From the IMG/VR virus record IMGVR_UViG_3300046009_006298, positions 1 to 21,275 of that record: a DNA stretch of 21,275 nucleotides, one strand, 5' to 3'. The notes under the pieces were generated by a model. It saw only the letters and a program-made list of their open reading frames with translations, searched no databases and was not told the origin of the DNA. Of the stretch, positions 1-7,445 are shown one piece after another (within the stretch, counting starts at the first letter, position 1; every line of letters starts with the position of its first letter). The DNA is from a virus. The position numbers and the translations under genes were made by a program.

Positions 1-1
1 T

Positions 2-1228
2 TGGAAGGAGATCCGAACCGACCGGCGTGTTGCCGCTTTGCCTGGACGTGTGCTGGAAGTGCCAGAGCTAAAACTGAGCGGCAACCACTTCGCTAAGGGG
101 CGTGCTACCAGCGACAACCACGGCAAAGGCACGGAGCGGGTACAGGGCCAACATGGTAAGTACCTCATGTTCATTGTTGATGAGGCGGAGGGCGTGGCTG
201 ACTTCGTATTCGACGCCATCGAATCCATGACAAGCGGCGGTATTGCCATTGTGTTGATGCTGGCAAATCCCCGCACGCGCACCAGCAAGTTTTACAAGCA
301 GCGTAGCCGGCCCGATGTAGCCAACTTTCAGATCTCGTGCGTGTGGCATCCCAACGTGTTAGCCGACCGGGAAATTGTGCCGGGAGCCGTGCGGCGTGAG
401 TATGTCGAGAACATGACGCGTGAGCATTGCGAGACTGTGACCGAACACAGCGCTGATCACCACACGTTTGAGTTACCGTGGCGACCAGGTGTGATTTACA
501 AGCCCGATGCGGAGTGCATGTTCCGTGTGCTAGGGGTGGCGCCGGCTAACTTGTCCGAACGGGCATTCGTCACGGCTGGGCGTTACGAGGTGGCCTGTAA
601 GCGCCCAGCTACGTCAATTGAGCCAGAGGTTGCACGAATCGGCATTGACGCTGCCCGCTATGGTACAGATGCCGGCACGATCTATTGTCGCCACAATGGA
701 CGCATCTGGCGGCACGCTGCTATTCAGGGGCAGGACACCAACGCTTATCGTGATTCGTTATTCGTTCTGTGTGAGTGGCTGGTGACGCAAGGCGCTAGGC
801 GGCTTGACCTGCGTGTTGATGGCGGTGGCGGCTTTGCGGGCGGTATCATTGACCCGTTGCGGCGAGATCTTGCATTCAGGGCAATGTTTGAGACCATTCG
901 CCTAGTCGAAGCTAATTTTGGCGGGTTGCCACGGAATGAAGAAAAGTATGCCAATCTAGCAACGGAAATGTACGCCGAAGCCGCCGAAACACTGCTAGGG
1001 TATGTCGTTGTCAATCCGTCGCCATTATTAGAGGAGGACCTTACCGACCGGTTATTTGAGTTTGTTGGCAAGGCCGGGCGGACGGTGCGCAAGCTTGAGG
1101 ATAAAGACATTTTTCGCAAGCGTCACGGTGGGCGGTCGCCGGATGATGGCGACGGATTTGTTTTGGCGGCGGCGCCTGACCATATATTCAGAGTTGTTGA
1201 TGCAGCGGCCCTGGTTGATTTTGCGTAG
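2..1228 (+). CDS. Phage terminase large subunit, 5'-truncated
   Basis: This is the DNA-packaging motor: an ATPase that pumps phage DNA through the portal, plus a nuclease that cuts the concatemer. The frame is open from the left edge, so the Walker A half of the ATPase lies outside the window. Walker B is visible as the hydrophobic strand LMFIVDEAEGV, with its catalytic Asp-Glu encoded at about 179-184. The C-terminal RNase H-like nuclease shows GIDAARYGTDAG (from about 641), RVDGGGGFAGG (from about 811) and a terminal DDGDGFVLAAA (from about 1142), the usual spaced metal-binding acidic residues. It sits just ahead of the portal gene, the standard packaging order. The TTG at 38 could be read as a start, but the upstream frame codes for terminase-like sequence (WKEIRTDRRVAALPG), so truncation is the better reading. 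Confidence 0.93.
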   Translation, partial: WKEIRTDRRVAALPGRVLEVPELKLSGNHFAKGRATSDNHGKGTERVQGQHGKYLMFIVDEAEGVADFVFDAIESMTSGGIAIVLMLANPRTRTSKFYKQRSRPDVANFQISCVWHPNVLADREIVPGAVRREYVENMTREHCETVTEHSADHHTFELPWRPGVIYKPDAECMFRVLGVAPANLSERAFVTAGRYEVACKRPATSIEPEVARIGIDAARYGTDAGTIYCRHNGRIWRHAAIQGQDTNAYRDSLFVLCEWLVTQGARRLDLRVDGGGGFAGGIIDPLRRDLAFRAMFETIRLVEANFGGLPRNEEKYANLATEMYAEAAETLLGYVVVNPSPLLEEDLTDRLFEFVGKAGRTVRKLEDKDIFRKRHGGRSPDDGDGFVLAAAPDHIFRVVDAAALVDFA

Positions 1229-1235
1229 GAGCGTA

Positions 1236-1460
1236 ATGCAGACTATCACACTACAGGCAAGCGTGGACGCAAACGGCGTCATGCGTATTCACAGCATAGA
1301 CGGGCAACCGTGCGATATGGTGGCGATTTCAGCCGGCGACGCGGAGACGGCCTACCGGCTATCCATGAGCATGGCGCAATACTGGCGCAAGGCGATGGGC
1401 ATGGAACCATTGCCAACGGGCAAGCAATTAAAAAAGGCGGCGTATGGGCATCATCGATAG
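1236..1460 (+). CDS. Small unknown protein between terminase and portal (74 aa)
   Basis: I do not recognise this 74-residue protein. The start at ATG 1236 is chosen because TAGGAG lies just upstream and the frame follows the terminase stop by 7 bases. A longer reading of the same frame from 1056 would lie inside the terminase nuclease and has no ribosome site. The N-terminal half (MQTITLQASVDANGVMRIHS) looks like short beta strands. The C-terminal half, with AETAYRLSMSMAQYWRKAM, looks helical, and the tail is basic (KQLKKAAYGHHR). The 3' end overlaps the portal start by 17 bases, so the two are probably translationally coupled. The position suggests a small head or packaging accessory protein, but that is only inference from context. 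Confidence 0.72.
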   Translation: MQTITLQASVDANGVMRIHSIDGQPCDMVAISAGDAETAYRLSMSMAQYWRKAMGMEPLPTGKQLKKAAYGHHR

Positions 1461-3936
1461 AATTGCAGAGCGGTTTGGGTATCGCAAGGCCGACGACCGT
1501 GTGCAGGCGGACTGGCTGCGTGTCATGGCGGACAGTGAGCAATACAACATTCCGGATCGGACGCTGCCACAGGCGCAGAGCGATTTGTATAATCGGCTGT
1601 CCTGGGTACAAATGGCGATCTCCGTCGTTGCGCAGGACGTTGCGCTGACGGCGTTCGATGTTGCCGAGTTGAAGCAGGAAAAAACCGAACACATCGTCAA
1701 TCACCCGTTCGAGTTGCGATTGCGCCACCCCAACCCGTCAATGTCGCGCTTTGAGTTTTTGGAGGCTACCGCCAGTTATTACCGTCTTACTGGTAATGCC
1801 TTCTGGTGGCTGAATAAGACCAGCGAGACAGCAGAACCGGACGAGATTTGGGTGATTCCCACGCACATGGTAAAGCCTATTCCCGATGGCCGCATGTTCA
1901 TTCGCGGCTATGTCTACGAAAATGACGGAACTGAAATTATTTTACAGCCGCACGAAGTTGTGCATTTTAAGCGATTCAACCCCACGAATCCGTTTTGGGG
2001 GTTGTCGCCCATCGAGGCTTTGGCGACTGTTGCCACTGGTGACATGGCGATGCAGAAGTGGAACACTAACTATTTCGACAAGGATAACGCGAAGGCGCCG
2101 GGGGCGCTGGCATTTGCTGACGCCATCGAAAACGACGCCTGGGAGAAGATTAAGGCGGATGTCAATAGCAAGCACGGCGGTGTCCGTCGCCAAATGATGA
2201 TGCTGCGCAATGTCGGCAAAGGCGGCGTCCAGTGGATCAACATGGCGTTGTCGCAACGCGATATGGAGTTTTTGGCGGGACGCGAGAAAAACAAGGAAGA
2301 GATTTTTGGCATCTACGCGCCTGGGCTGGCATCTGTGCTGGCTGTCAATGCCACCGAGGCCAACAGCAAAGCGGGCAAGGCGACATTAAAAGAGTATGGT
2401 GTATGGCCGGCGTGTGTTGCCATTGCCGAGAAAATCACGAATGATGTTCTACCTCTCTATGGCGAAAATCTTATCGGAACGTTCCAGGACGTGCGCATCG
2501 CTGATCGTGGAATGCAATTAGCCGAGCAAAGCGCCGCTGAACGACTGCAAACAATTGATGAGTTGCGGCAGACGTATTACAACTTGATGCCACTGGCCGA
2601 TGGACGCGGTGAACGATTATTGTCAGAGCCGGTGCAATCGGCACCCGCTCAACCGGACACGAGTAGCCAACAGACACAATTGTCGCAAGTCTACCAGTAT
2701 CAGGTTACGGCTGGCATTGTGACGCGTGAAGAGGCGCGTGCGGGGCTGGGATTGCCACCGTTGCCACAGCCGCCGCCATCAGAGTATAAAGCCAAATTCG
2801 AGGCCATCGCCGCCGGCAAGGCGCTGGGCGTGCCGGTAGAAGCGATGTTTACCCTGATGGGGTTGCCGACCGATTTACTGCCAGTGGAAAACACCATCAC
2901 TGTTGCGCAACCCCGGCAACTGATGGCGCCACAAGATGAGCCGACGCAGGACGCGCCGCCCGACCAGGCTTTAGAAGTTGGCGACGATATGCGCCAGCAG
3001 GAAGCTAAAGCCTATCGCAAGTGGCTCAAGCGCAAGGCAGATCGCCACTGGTCAGCATTCAAAGCAGCCTACCTCACGCAAGGCGAATTAGAGAGCATCT
3101 ACGCCGAAGTGCGCCAGGGGGTCGCACCTGAAGAAAATTTTTTCGTGACTGGGAAAGCTACCCGTGACGACGATATGCCGGGGGCGGATGGTAGCGACGC
3201 TGAACGCGAGGCGCTAGAGAACAAGCACGCCAAGCGCCTTTACGTTGCGTTTCAGACGGTGTTGCTGAAAGTAGCGCCAGAGAATACCACCACAAGCAAT
3301 GTGACGGTAGATAAGGCCATTGAGCGCTGGCGCGATAATCGCAATATCGTGCGTGATGCCCTGGTGGACATGCTCACCGATGGCGTGTTGTTGGGCGCTG
3401 ATGTGGGCCAGCGCCAGGTGGAATATCTGCTTGGCGTGACAAAGGCCGTCAGCGTGACCGGTGTTGACTGGGATATGATCAATGTCAACGCTTTGCAATG
3501 GGTGACAGGCGGCGGCCAGCTTGGGATAGGGTTGGGCGACGGTTATGCTAACGCATTACTCGACACGATGACGCAGACGACAGAGAATGCGCTGCGTACT
3601 ATCTTTGGTGAGTGGATTCGCAATAACTTGAGCTATCGCCAGTTGGTGCAACAGTTGGATAGGACGGCGCTTGGCAGGCTGCGCGCCGAGATGATCGCGA
3701 CCACGGAGATTACTAGAGCCTATGCCGAGGGCAACCGGGCCGCATGGCGAAATAGCCGAATCATCAAGAAAATGCGCTGGCAGGCTGTGGGTGATGAGCG
3801 CACCTGTCCGCAATGCGGGCCGCTCAACCAAACCACCGCCGATGTTCAGGCAGGTTGGGCCGGCGCTATGCCACCGCTGCACCCGCGCTGTCGTTGCTGG
3901 TTGACACCCGTTCCAGTTGTAGAGGGCTTCGATTAA
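1444..3936 (+). CDS. Portal protein fused to Mu F-like minor head protein (830 aa)
   Basis: The N-terminal part (about residues 1-420) is an HK97/SPP1-type portal: YNRLSWVQMAISVVAQDVA, YYRLTGNAFWWL, the HEVVHFKRFNP strand, GLSPIEAL, and FGIYAPGLASVLAVNATEANSK, which is typical of portals. The portal is the dodecameric ring through which DNA enters the head. After a Pro/Gln-rich linker (about residues 390-530), the C-terminal part (about 560-830) matches the Mu gpF/SPP1 gp7 head-morphogenesis family: a helical EMIATTEITRAYAEGN stretch, then C788-P-Q-C791 and PPLHPRCRCW (810-819), whose Cys and His look like a metal-binding knuckle. In many phages these are two adjacent genes; here there is no stop between them. 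Known portals of this type run about 400-500 residues, so 830 fits a fusion. The gene starts inside the upstream small gene. MuF proteins are internal head proteins, so the fusion would place one copy on each portal subunit. Confidence 0.9.
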   Translation: MGIIDRIAERFGYRKADDRVQADWLRVMADSEQYNIPDRTLPQAQSDLYNRLSWVQMAISVVAQDVALTAFDVAELKQEKTEHIVNHPFELRLRHPNPSMSRFEFLEATASYYRLTGNAFWWLNKTSETAEPDEIWVIPTHMVKPIPDGRMFIRGYVYENDGTEIILQPHEVVHFKRFNPTNPFWGLSPIEALATVATGDMAMQKWNTNYFDKDNAKAPGALAFADAIENDAWEKIKADVNSKHGGVRRQMMMLRNVGKGGVQWINMALSQRDMEFLAGREKNKEEIFGIYAPGLASVLAVNATEANSKAGKATLKEYGVWPACVAIAEKITNDVLPLYGENLIGTFQDVRIADRGMQLAEQSAAERLQTIDELRQTYYNLMPLADGRGERLLSEPVQSAPAQPDTSSQQTQLSQVYQYQVTAGIVTREEARAGLGLPPLPQPPPSEYKAKFEAIAAGKALGVPVEAMFTLMGLPTDLLPVENTITVAQPRQLMAPQDEPTQDAPPDQALEVGDDMRQQEAKAYRKWLKRKADRHWSAFKAAYLTQGELESIYAEVRQGVAPEENFFVTGKATRDDDMPGADGSDAEREALENKHAKRLYVAFQTVLLKVAPENTTTSNVTVDKAIERWRDNRNIVRDALVDMLTDGVLLGADVGQRQVEYLLGVTKAVSVTGVDWDMINVNALQWVTGGGQLGIGLGDGYANALLDTMTQTTENALRTIFGEWIRNNLSYRQLVQQLDRTALGRLRAEMIATTEITRAYAEGNRAAWRNSRIIKKMRWQAVGDERTCPQCGPLNQTTADVQAGWAGAMPPLHPRCRCWLTPVPVVEGFD

Positions 3937-3975
3937 TCGTAGTATAGACACGGTTGATGTCTGGAAGAGGGTTGT

Positions 3976-4377
3976 ATGATCGACATTACCTTTCGCGACC
4001 GCACCGACCTACACCGCATCGACATGCAGGACATCATGCACGATGGCGTCGAAGCTGTATGCGCCCACCTGGTTGACCACCTGGGCAATTACACTCTGTA
4101 CGCGCCGCCATCCGTGCCGACGTACACACGTACCGGCGACCTGGGGCGACACTGGACGTTTGAGATTAGCACGTCCACGAATGCCGTTACCGGCGTGCTT
4201 GGCAATGCTGTACGGTCACGTAGGGGCAATCGGGCCTATGGGCCGTATGTTATGGGGCCGGAAGATCAGGCGGAGCAACACCGGGGCAGATGGCCTACAA
4301 CGGATGACATTGCCGACCAGCAAGAGCCAACGGCGCGGCGGCTGTTTGAGGCGGTGGTGAGTAGGCGAATAACCTAA
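3976..4377 (+). CDS. HK97 gp10-like head-tail/neck protein (133 aa)
   Basis: A 133-residue protein with features of the HK97 gp10 family: an N-terminal strand-turn-helix (MIDITFRDRTDLHRIDMQDI), then a conserved middle with YTRTGDLGRHWTF and the AYGPYVMGPEDQAEQHRGRWPT motif, and a C-terminal helix. The phrase 'TGxLgrSw..., YgpyV.....Qa.~H.grW.t' is typical of this family, whose members act in the head-tail connector or tail completion region. Its place between portal and capsid is unusual, since gp10-like genes more often follow the connector genes. The ribosome site is GAAGAGGG before ATG 3976. The 39-base gap upstream holds a small AGACA/TGTCT hairpin (3950-3966) that is probably not significant. 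This is the last gene before the first RNA element. Confidence 0.72.
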   Translation: MIDITFRDRTDLHRIDMQDIMHDGVEAVCAHLVDHLGNYTLYAPPSVPTYTRTGDLGRHWTFEISTSTNAVTGVLGNAVRSRRGNRAYGPYVMGPEDQAEQHRGRWPTTDDIADQQEPTARRLFEAVVSRRIT

Positions 4378-4407
4378 AAACTCACTATAGCATTTTTGCA
4401 AAAGTTG

Positions 4408-4416
4408 TGATATACT
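4408..4416 (+). promoter_or_regulatory. Candidate extended -10 promoter upstream of capsid leader
   Basis: TG-A-TATACT is a good match to a bacterial extended -10 element (TGnTATAAT). No good -35 hexamer lies 17 bases upstream (ATAGCA at 18 bases is poor), but extended -10 promoters can work without one. A start would be expected near 4423, about 14 bases before the RNA element, making an untranslated leader of about 100 bases for the protease-capsid gene. The region (4378-4436) is AT-rich compared with its surroundings. No equally good box is seen before the second RNA element. Confidence 0.4.
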
Positions 4417-4436
4417 GAACGCAACAAAATATCTTA

Positions 4437-4510
4437 AACGTCTAACCGTCTTACTTGACCAGCGGCGTAATTAGATCGGAGAAATCCGGTTTGGTTACGC
4501 CGCTTTTTTT
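4437..4510 (+). ncRNA. Structured leader RNA element, copy 1 (before capsid gene)
   Basis: This is the first of two related elements. In order: the box AACGTCTAACCG (4437-4448); a small hairpin closed by G4448-C4459, T4449-A4458 and C4450-G4457 with a 6-base loop; the box CCAGCGGCGT (4459-4468); an 18-bp hairpin (4462-4479 with 4486-4503) capped by AGAAAT (4480-4485); and seven T. Copy 2 (10452-10518) has identical boxes and an identical hexaloop, while both stems differ in sequence and keep pairing. For example, T-A at 4449/4458 becomes C-G. The 5' CCGT (4446-4449) could instead pair with GCGG (4462-4465), giving an alternative fold that would compete with the terminator. It lies 17 bases before the start of the protease-capsid fusion. 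It may be a terminator, an attenuator or a translation/antitermination leader. I do not recognise a named family. Confidence 0.7.
4462..4510 (+). terminator. Intrinsic terminator-like hairpin, copy 1
   Basis: GCGGCGTAA (4462-4470) pairs with TTACGCCGC (4495-4503). The stem continues through nine more pairs, some G-T, to an AGAAAT loop, and is followed by TTTTTTT (4504-4510). By form it is a strong Rho-independent terminator. Only 16 bases separate the T-tract from the next start codon, too few for a downstream promoter, so termination here would cut off the capsid gene unless it is partial or regulated. Confidence 0.7.
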
Positions 4511-4526
4511 GTTCATTTTTCTAACT

Positions 4527-7433
4527 ATGGCTGATTCATTTGTACCACCGCAAAACGTTCGCAGCGCCGCCCGCCGCGGGCTTGACCTCCGAAAAGAGTG
4601 GGGGCGCGGTGGCTTGTCTAATGCTGAAGCCAGCGAACAGGGCATTGGCAGCGGTGTGCAACGGGCGACAAATTTGGCGAATGGTGACGCTGTGAGTTTG
4701 GACACGATCCAGCGCATGGCTAACTTTTTCAGCCGCCACGAGAAGAACCGAGGCGCTGGTGAAAAAGAAGGCGACGGTGGCCCAACCGCTGGTTACATTG
4801 CCTGGCAACTTTGGGGCGGCGATGCTGGGCGAACTTGGGCGAATCGCATTTTACGAGAGCAGGACGAAGGCATGAAGGCAGGTAATCGCAACAACCGAAG
4901 CGACCGGCAACGGATTCGGGATATGCGCAAGGCGGCGCAATCTATTGTCTCTACGTCAATGGAACTTGAGCCAAATGAAACGGACGAAGCGCCCACCGTT
5001 CCCGACTACGTAGATCGCACCGCCAAGGCCGGAATGGACGCGCCAAACTACCGATCCGCCGATGGTGACAAATCGTGTGGGATGTGCAAAGCCTATAGCG
5101 ATGGCATGTGCAAGGCGCACGGCTTTGCGACCGGTGACGATATGGTTTGCGATGACTACGCTGATGGCGAGGGTGAAGGTGGTGTGACAGTTGAAATCGA
5201 AGTGAGCGGGGCGGCGAAGGGATTTGATTTAGACGCCACCGGATCGCAACCGCTGATCATCGGTATGGTGCGTGCCATCAAATCCGATGGCGAATGGGCG
5301 CTTGAAGTGCTGGGCGTGCCGTTTGGCGGCCCAAACGGCGGCAAGGACAGCGACGGCGAATATTTCAGCCAGAAAACGAACATCTATGCCAAACAGTATG
5401 CCACCGTGCCAGCGGTCTACTACCACGGCTACGACGAAACCGGCCACCCGTCCAGTGAACCGCAGTTTATCGGCATGGCAAAGTATGACCGTACCGACAG
5501 CAAAGGCCATTGGTTCAAGGTCATCTTGGATAAGGCGAACGATTATGCCCAGCGCGTCTGGAATGCCGCCAAGCAAGGCATTGCTCGCGCTTCATCTGGC
5601 AGCATCACACACTTGGTGCGCAAAGAGCGCGACGGCCACATTACCCACTGGCCGGTTGCGGAATTGAGCATTTTTGATGCCGTGGGCAAGCGCCAACCGG
5701 CGAACCAATACGCCGTTGCGTTGCCCGTACTTAAATCAGTTTATGCCCAGGCGGGTTTGACCCTGCCTGATGACATATTTACCGACTCTGCGCAGACGCC
5801 AGAGGATGCAGCTATAGGTGGCGACCGTACATCGTCACAAGGGCGGGCATCGGCAAAAGCGAATGGGACGGACACTCAACAAGACATTTCTACAGGAGTT
5901 ACGAAGATGGAACAGAATCAGATTGCAGAGCTTGTTGCTCAGTCTGTCAATGTGGCATTCGCCCAGCGCGACGCCGCCGCAAAGGCCGAGGCTGATCGCC
6001 AAGCCGAGATTACGAATGCGGCCAAGAGTGCCGCCGATGCCGCCGTCAAGGCCACCCGTGAGGCGATGCAAGCCGAACTGGATGCCGCCAAGAGCGCCGC
6101 AGATGCTGCTAAGGCTGAAGCCGCCGAAGCCCGCCGCCTGCCTGGTGGTGCGCCGCATGTTGCCAAGTTTGATGCCAAATACGATGGGTTATCCATCGAA
6201 GACTTGGCGTTTATGTCCGGCGTACTGAACAGCGCCAAGGGTATGCGTATCGACGGGCGCGAGAGTTCAGGCACTTCTGATGGGTTGCGCCGTGCGCTTG
6301 CCATTCGCTTGCTGGATTCCGCCGAGGGCAAAGACGCCGGCTACAATGCCGCCAAGAGCGCTATGCCTGATGCCGTTAAATCCATGAAGGCGAATGAGTT
6401 GAACTACTCAACGCTTTCCAGTTTCGGTGACGAGTGGATCGGCGTGACCTACAGTACCCAACTTTGGGACAAGATTCGTCTGCAAACTCAGATTGTCAGC
6501 CGCATCCCCACCGTGATTGTGCCGCAGGGCAGTGAATCCATTGTGATTCCGGTCAACACCACCAGCCCGACCTTCTACAAGGTTGCGCAGGCGACCGCTC
6601 AGGATGCGAACCCTGGCCGTGTTACCCCGACTGTGACCACCAGCCGCATGGGGACGACCAACAAGACGTTGACCGTTTCCAAGCTGGGCGCCGCTGTCAA
6701 CTATTCCGGCGAACTTGAAGAAGATTCGCTCATCCCGTGGATTGCCGAACTGCGCCGCGACCTGATCGCGGAAGGCGCCGAGGTGCTGGAACATGTGGTC
6801 ATCGACGGCGACACCGCCACCGGCGCCACAACCAACATCAATGACATCGGTGGCACCCCTGCCGGCAATGAGGCGTTCCTGCTGTTCGACGGCTTCCGCA
6901 AGTTGGCGCTTGTGACCAACACTGCCAACAGTCGCAGCGCTGGTACGTTGACGATTGAGGACTACCTGGAAACCATCAAGTTGATGGGGCTGGGTGGGAA
7001 GAACGCCGTCGATAAAAGCCGCGTCGCTTTTATTCTCGATATGTTCACGCACTGGAAATCGCTGGAACTGGCCGAACTCAAGACGCAGGATGTCTACTCG
7101 ATGCCAACCATCGAAGAGGGTCTGTTGCGCCGTATCTACGGCCATGACGTGCTTGTGACCAACAACATGCACCGTGCCAACCAGGATGCCACTTATGGGC
7201 TGAAGGCGAATACTGCCGGCAAGGTTGACTTGGATACCGCCAGCAATAACACGACCGGCAGCATTCTGGCCGTGCGCTGGGATCAATGGCGCCTGGGTTA
7301 CAAGCGCAACTGGACGTTTGAAGTTCAGCGCGACGCCATCAGCGACAGCACAGTGATTGTCGGCATGATGCGCGTTGGTATGGTCTACCGGGACACGGAA
7401 GCCAGTGCGATTTCTTACAACGTCACGCTGTAA
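4527..7433 (+). CDS. Prohead protease - scaffold - major capsid protein fusion (968 aa)
   Basis: Three head functions lie in one frame. Residues 1-110 form a helical domain (VRSAARRGLDLRKEWGRGGL ... GYIAWQLWGGDAGR), a motif set I associate with phage head genes but cannot name with certainty. Then comes a four-Cys cluster (C184, C187, C195, C208), possibly metal-binding. Residues about 220-430 are an HK97-type prohead protease with likely catalytic His300 (VYYHGYDE) and Ser356 (ARASSGS). Residues 461-550 are an Ala/Lys/Glu-rich coiled coil, like the scaffolding delta domain. Residues about 620-968 are an HK97-fold capsid protein (LSSFGDEWIGVTYSTQLWDK, VTVSKLGAAV-like strand, LEHVVIDGD, MRVGMVYRDTEA). 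Start ATG 4527 is chosen because the upstream in-frame TTG 4455 lies inside the terminator hairpin. ATG 4527 has no Shine-Dalgarno, only a T-rich tract, so full-length product may be scarce. An internal start at 5907 is described separately. Confidence 0.87.
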   Translation: MADSFVPPQNVRSAARRGLDLRKEWGRGGLSNAEASEQGIGSGVQRATNLANGDAVSLDTIQRMANFFSRHEKNRGAGEKEGDGGPTAGYIAWQLWGGDAGRTWANRILREQDEGMKAGNRNNRSDRQRIRDMRKAAQSIVSTSMELEPNETDEAPTVPDYVDRTAKAGMDAPNYRSADGDKSCGMCKAYSDGMCKAHGFATGDDMVCDDYADGEGEGGVTVEIEVSGAAKGFDLDATGSQPLIIGMVRAIKSDGEWALEVLGVPFGGPNGGKDSDGEYFSQKTNIYAKQYATVPAVYYHGYDETGHPSSEPQFIGMAKYDRTDSKGHWFKVILDKANDYAQRVWNAAKQGIARASSGSITHLVRKERDGHITHWPVAELSIFDAVGKRQPANQYAVALPVLKSVYAQAGLTLPDDIFTDSAQTPEDAAIGGDRTSSQGRASAKANGTDTQQDISTGVTKMEQNQIAELVAQSVNVAFAQRDAAAKAEADRQAEITNAAKSAADAAVKATREAMQAELDAAKSAADAAKAEAAEARRLPGGAPHVAKFDAKYDGLSIEDLAFMSGVLNSAKGMRIDGRESSGTSDGLRRALAIRLLDSAEGKDAGYNAAKSAMPDAVKSMKANELNYSTLSSFGDEWIGVTYSTQLWDKIRLQTQIVSRIPTVIVPQGSESIVIPVNTTSPTFYKVAQATAQDANPGRVTPTVTTSRMGTTNKTLTVSKLGAAVNYSGELEEDSLIPWIAELRRDLIAEGAEVLEHVVIDGDTATGATTNINDIGGTPAGNEAFLLFDGFRKLALVTNTANSRSAGTLTIEDYLETIKLMGLGGKNAVDKSRVAFILDMFTHWKSLELAELKTQDVYSMPTIEEGLLRRIYGHDVLVTNNMHRANQDATYGLKANTAGKVDLDTASNNTTGSILAVRWDQWRLGYKRNWTFEVQRDAISDSTVIVGMMRVGMVYRDTEASAISYNVTL
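5893..5909 (+). promoter_or_regulatory. Internal ribosome binding site and start for scaffold-capsid
   Basis: CAGGAG (5893-5898) stands 8 bases before an in-frame ATG (5907-5909), inside the protease-capsid fusion and exactly at the junction between the protease's trailing linker and the coiled-coil scaffold. It is much better than the site at the gene's own start. Confidence 0.7.
5907..7433 (+). CDS. Nested scaffold-major capsid protein (508 aa, internal start)
   Basis: Same frame as the protease fusion, beginning at residue 461 of it. The product would start MEQNQIAELVAQ, carry the coiled-coil scaffold (about its residues 1-90) and then the HK97-fold shell domain, without the protease. Nested, in-frame expression of a scaffold from a protease gene is known in lambda (C and Nu3); here the capsid protein itself is included. 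A head needs hundreds of shell subunits and few proteases, so an internal start with a good ribosome site explains how one frame could supply both. HK97 gp5 likewise carries an N-terminal delta domain that the protease removes. The cleavage point cannot be fixed by eye; it should lie between the coil (ends near 6150) and the shell start (near 6380). Confidence 0.68.
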   Translation: MEQNQIAELVAQSVNVAFAQRDAAAKAEADRQAEITNAAKSAADAAVKATREAMQAELDAAKSAADAAKAEAAEARRLPGGAPHVAKFDAKYDGLSIEDLAFMSGVLNSAKGMRIDGRESSGTSDGLRRALAIRLLDSAEGKDAGYNAAKSAMPDAVKSMKANELNYSTLSSFGDEWIGVTYSTQLWDKIRLQTQIVSRIPTVIVPQGSESIVIPVNTTSPTFYKVAQATAQDANPGRVTPTVTTSRMGTTNKTLTVSKLGAAVNYSGELEEDSLIPWIAELRRDLIAEGAEVLEHVVIDGDTATGATTNINDIGGTPAGNEAFLLFDGFRKLALVTNTANSRSAGTLTIEDYLETIKLMGLGGKNAVDKSRVAFILDMFTHWKSLELAELKTQDVYSMPTIEEGLLRRIYGHDVLVTNNMHRANQDATYGLKANTAGKVDLDTASNNTTGSILAVRWDQWRLGYKRNWTFEVQRDAISDSTVIVGMMRVGMVYRDTEASAISYNVTL

Positions 7434-7445
7434 TAGGAGGTTGCT

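Larger units (their letters stand above)
4378..4526 (+). other. Intergenic region before capsid gene
   Basis: One of only two gaps over 100 bases. It is AT-rich and holds the promoter candidate at 4408, RNA element copy 1 at 4437, and a T-rich tract to the start codon. I see no additional gene in it. Confidence 0.85.

Noticed and set aside
3950-3966. AGACA/TGTCT hairpin between portal and gp10-like genes
   Set aside because: Five pairs with a 7-base loop and no T-tract; too weak to call a terminator.
4380-4390. ACTCACTATAG, identical to the core of the T7 RNA polymerase promoter
   Set aside because: The upstream recognition part (-17 to -12) does not match, only one copy is present, and no phage RNA polymerase is visible. 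An 11-base match by chance is possible.
4455-4526. TTG 4455 as start of the protease-capsid gene
   Set aside because: It lies in the small hairpin of the RNA element and would encode a peptide from the terminator stem. The residues up to 4526 look non-coding.
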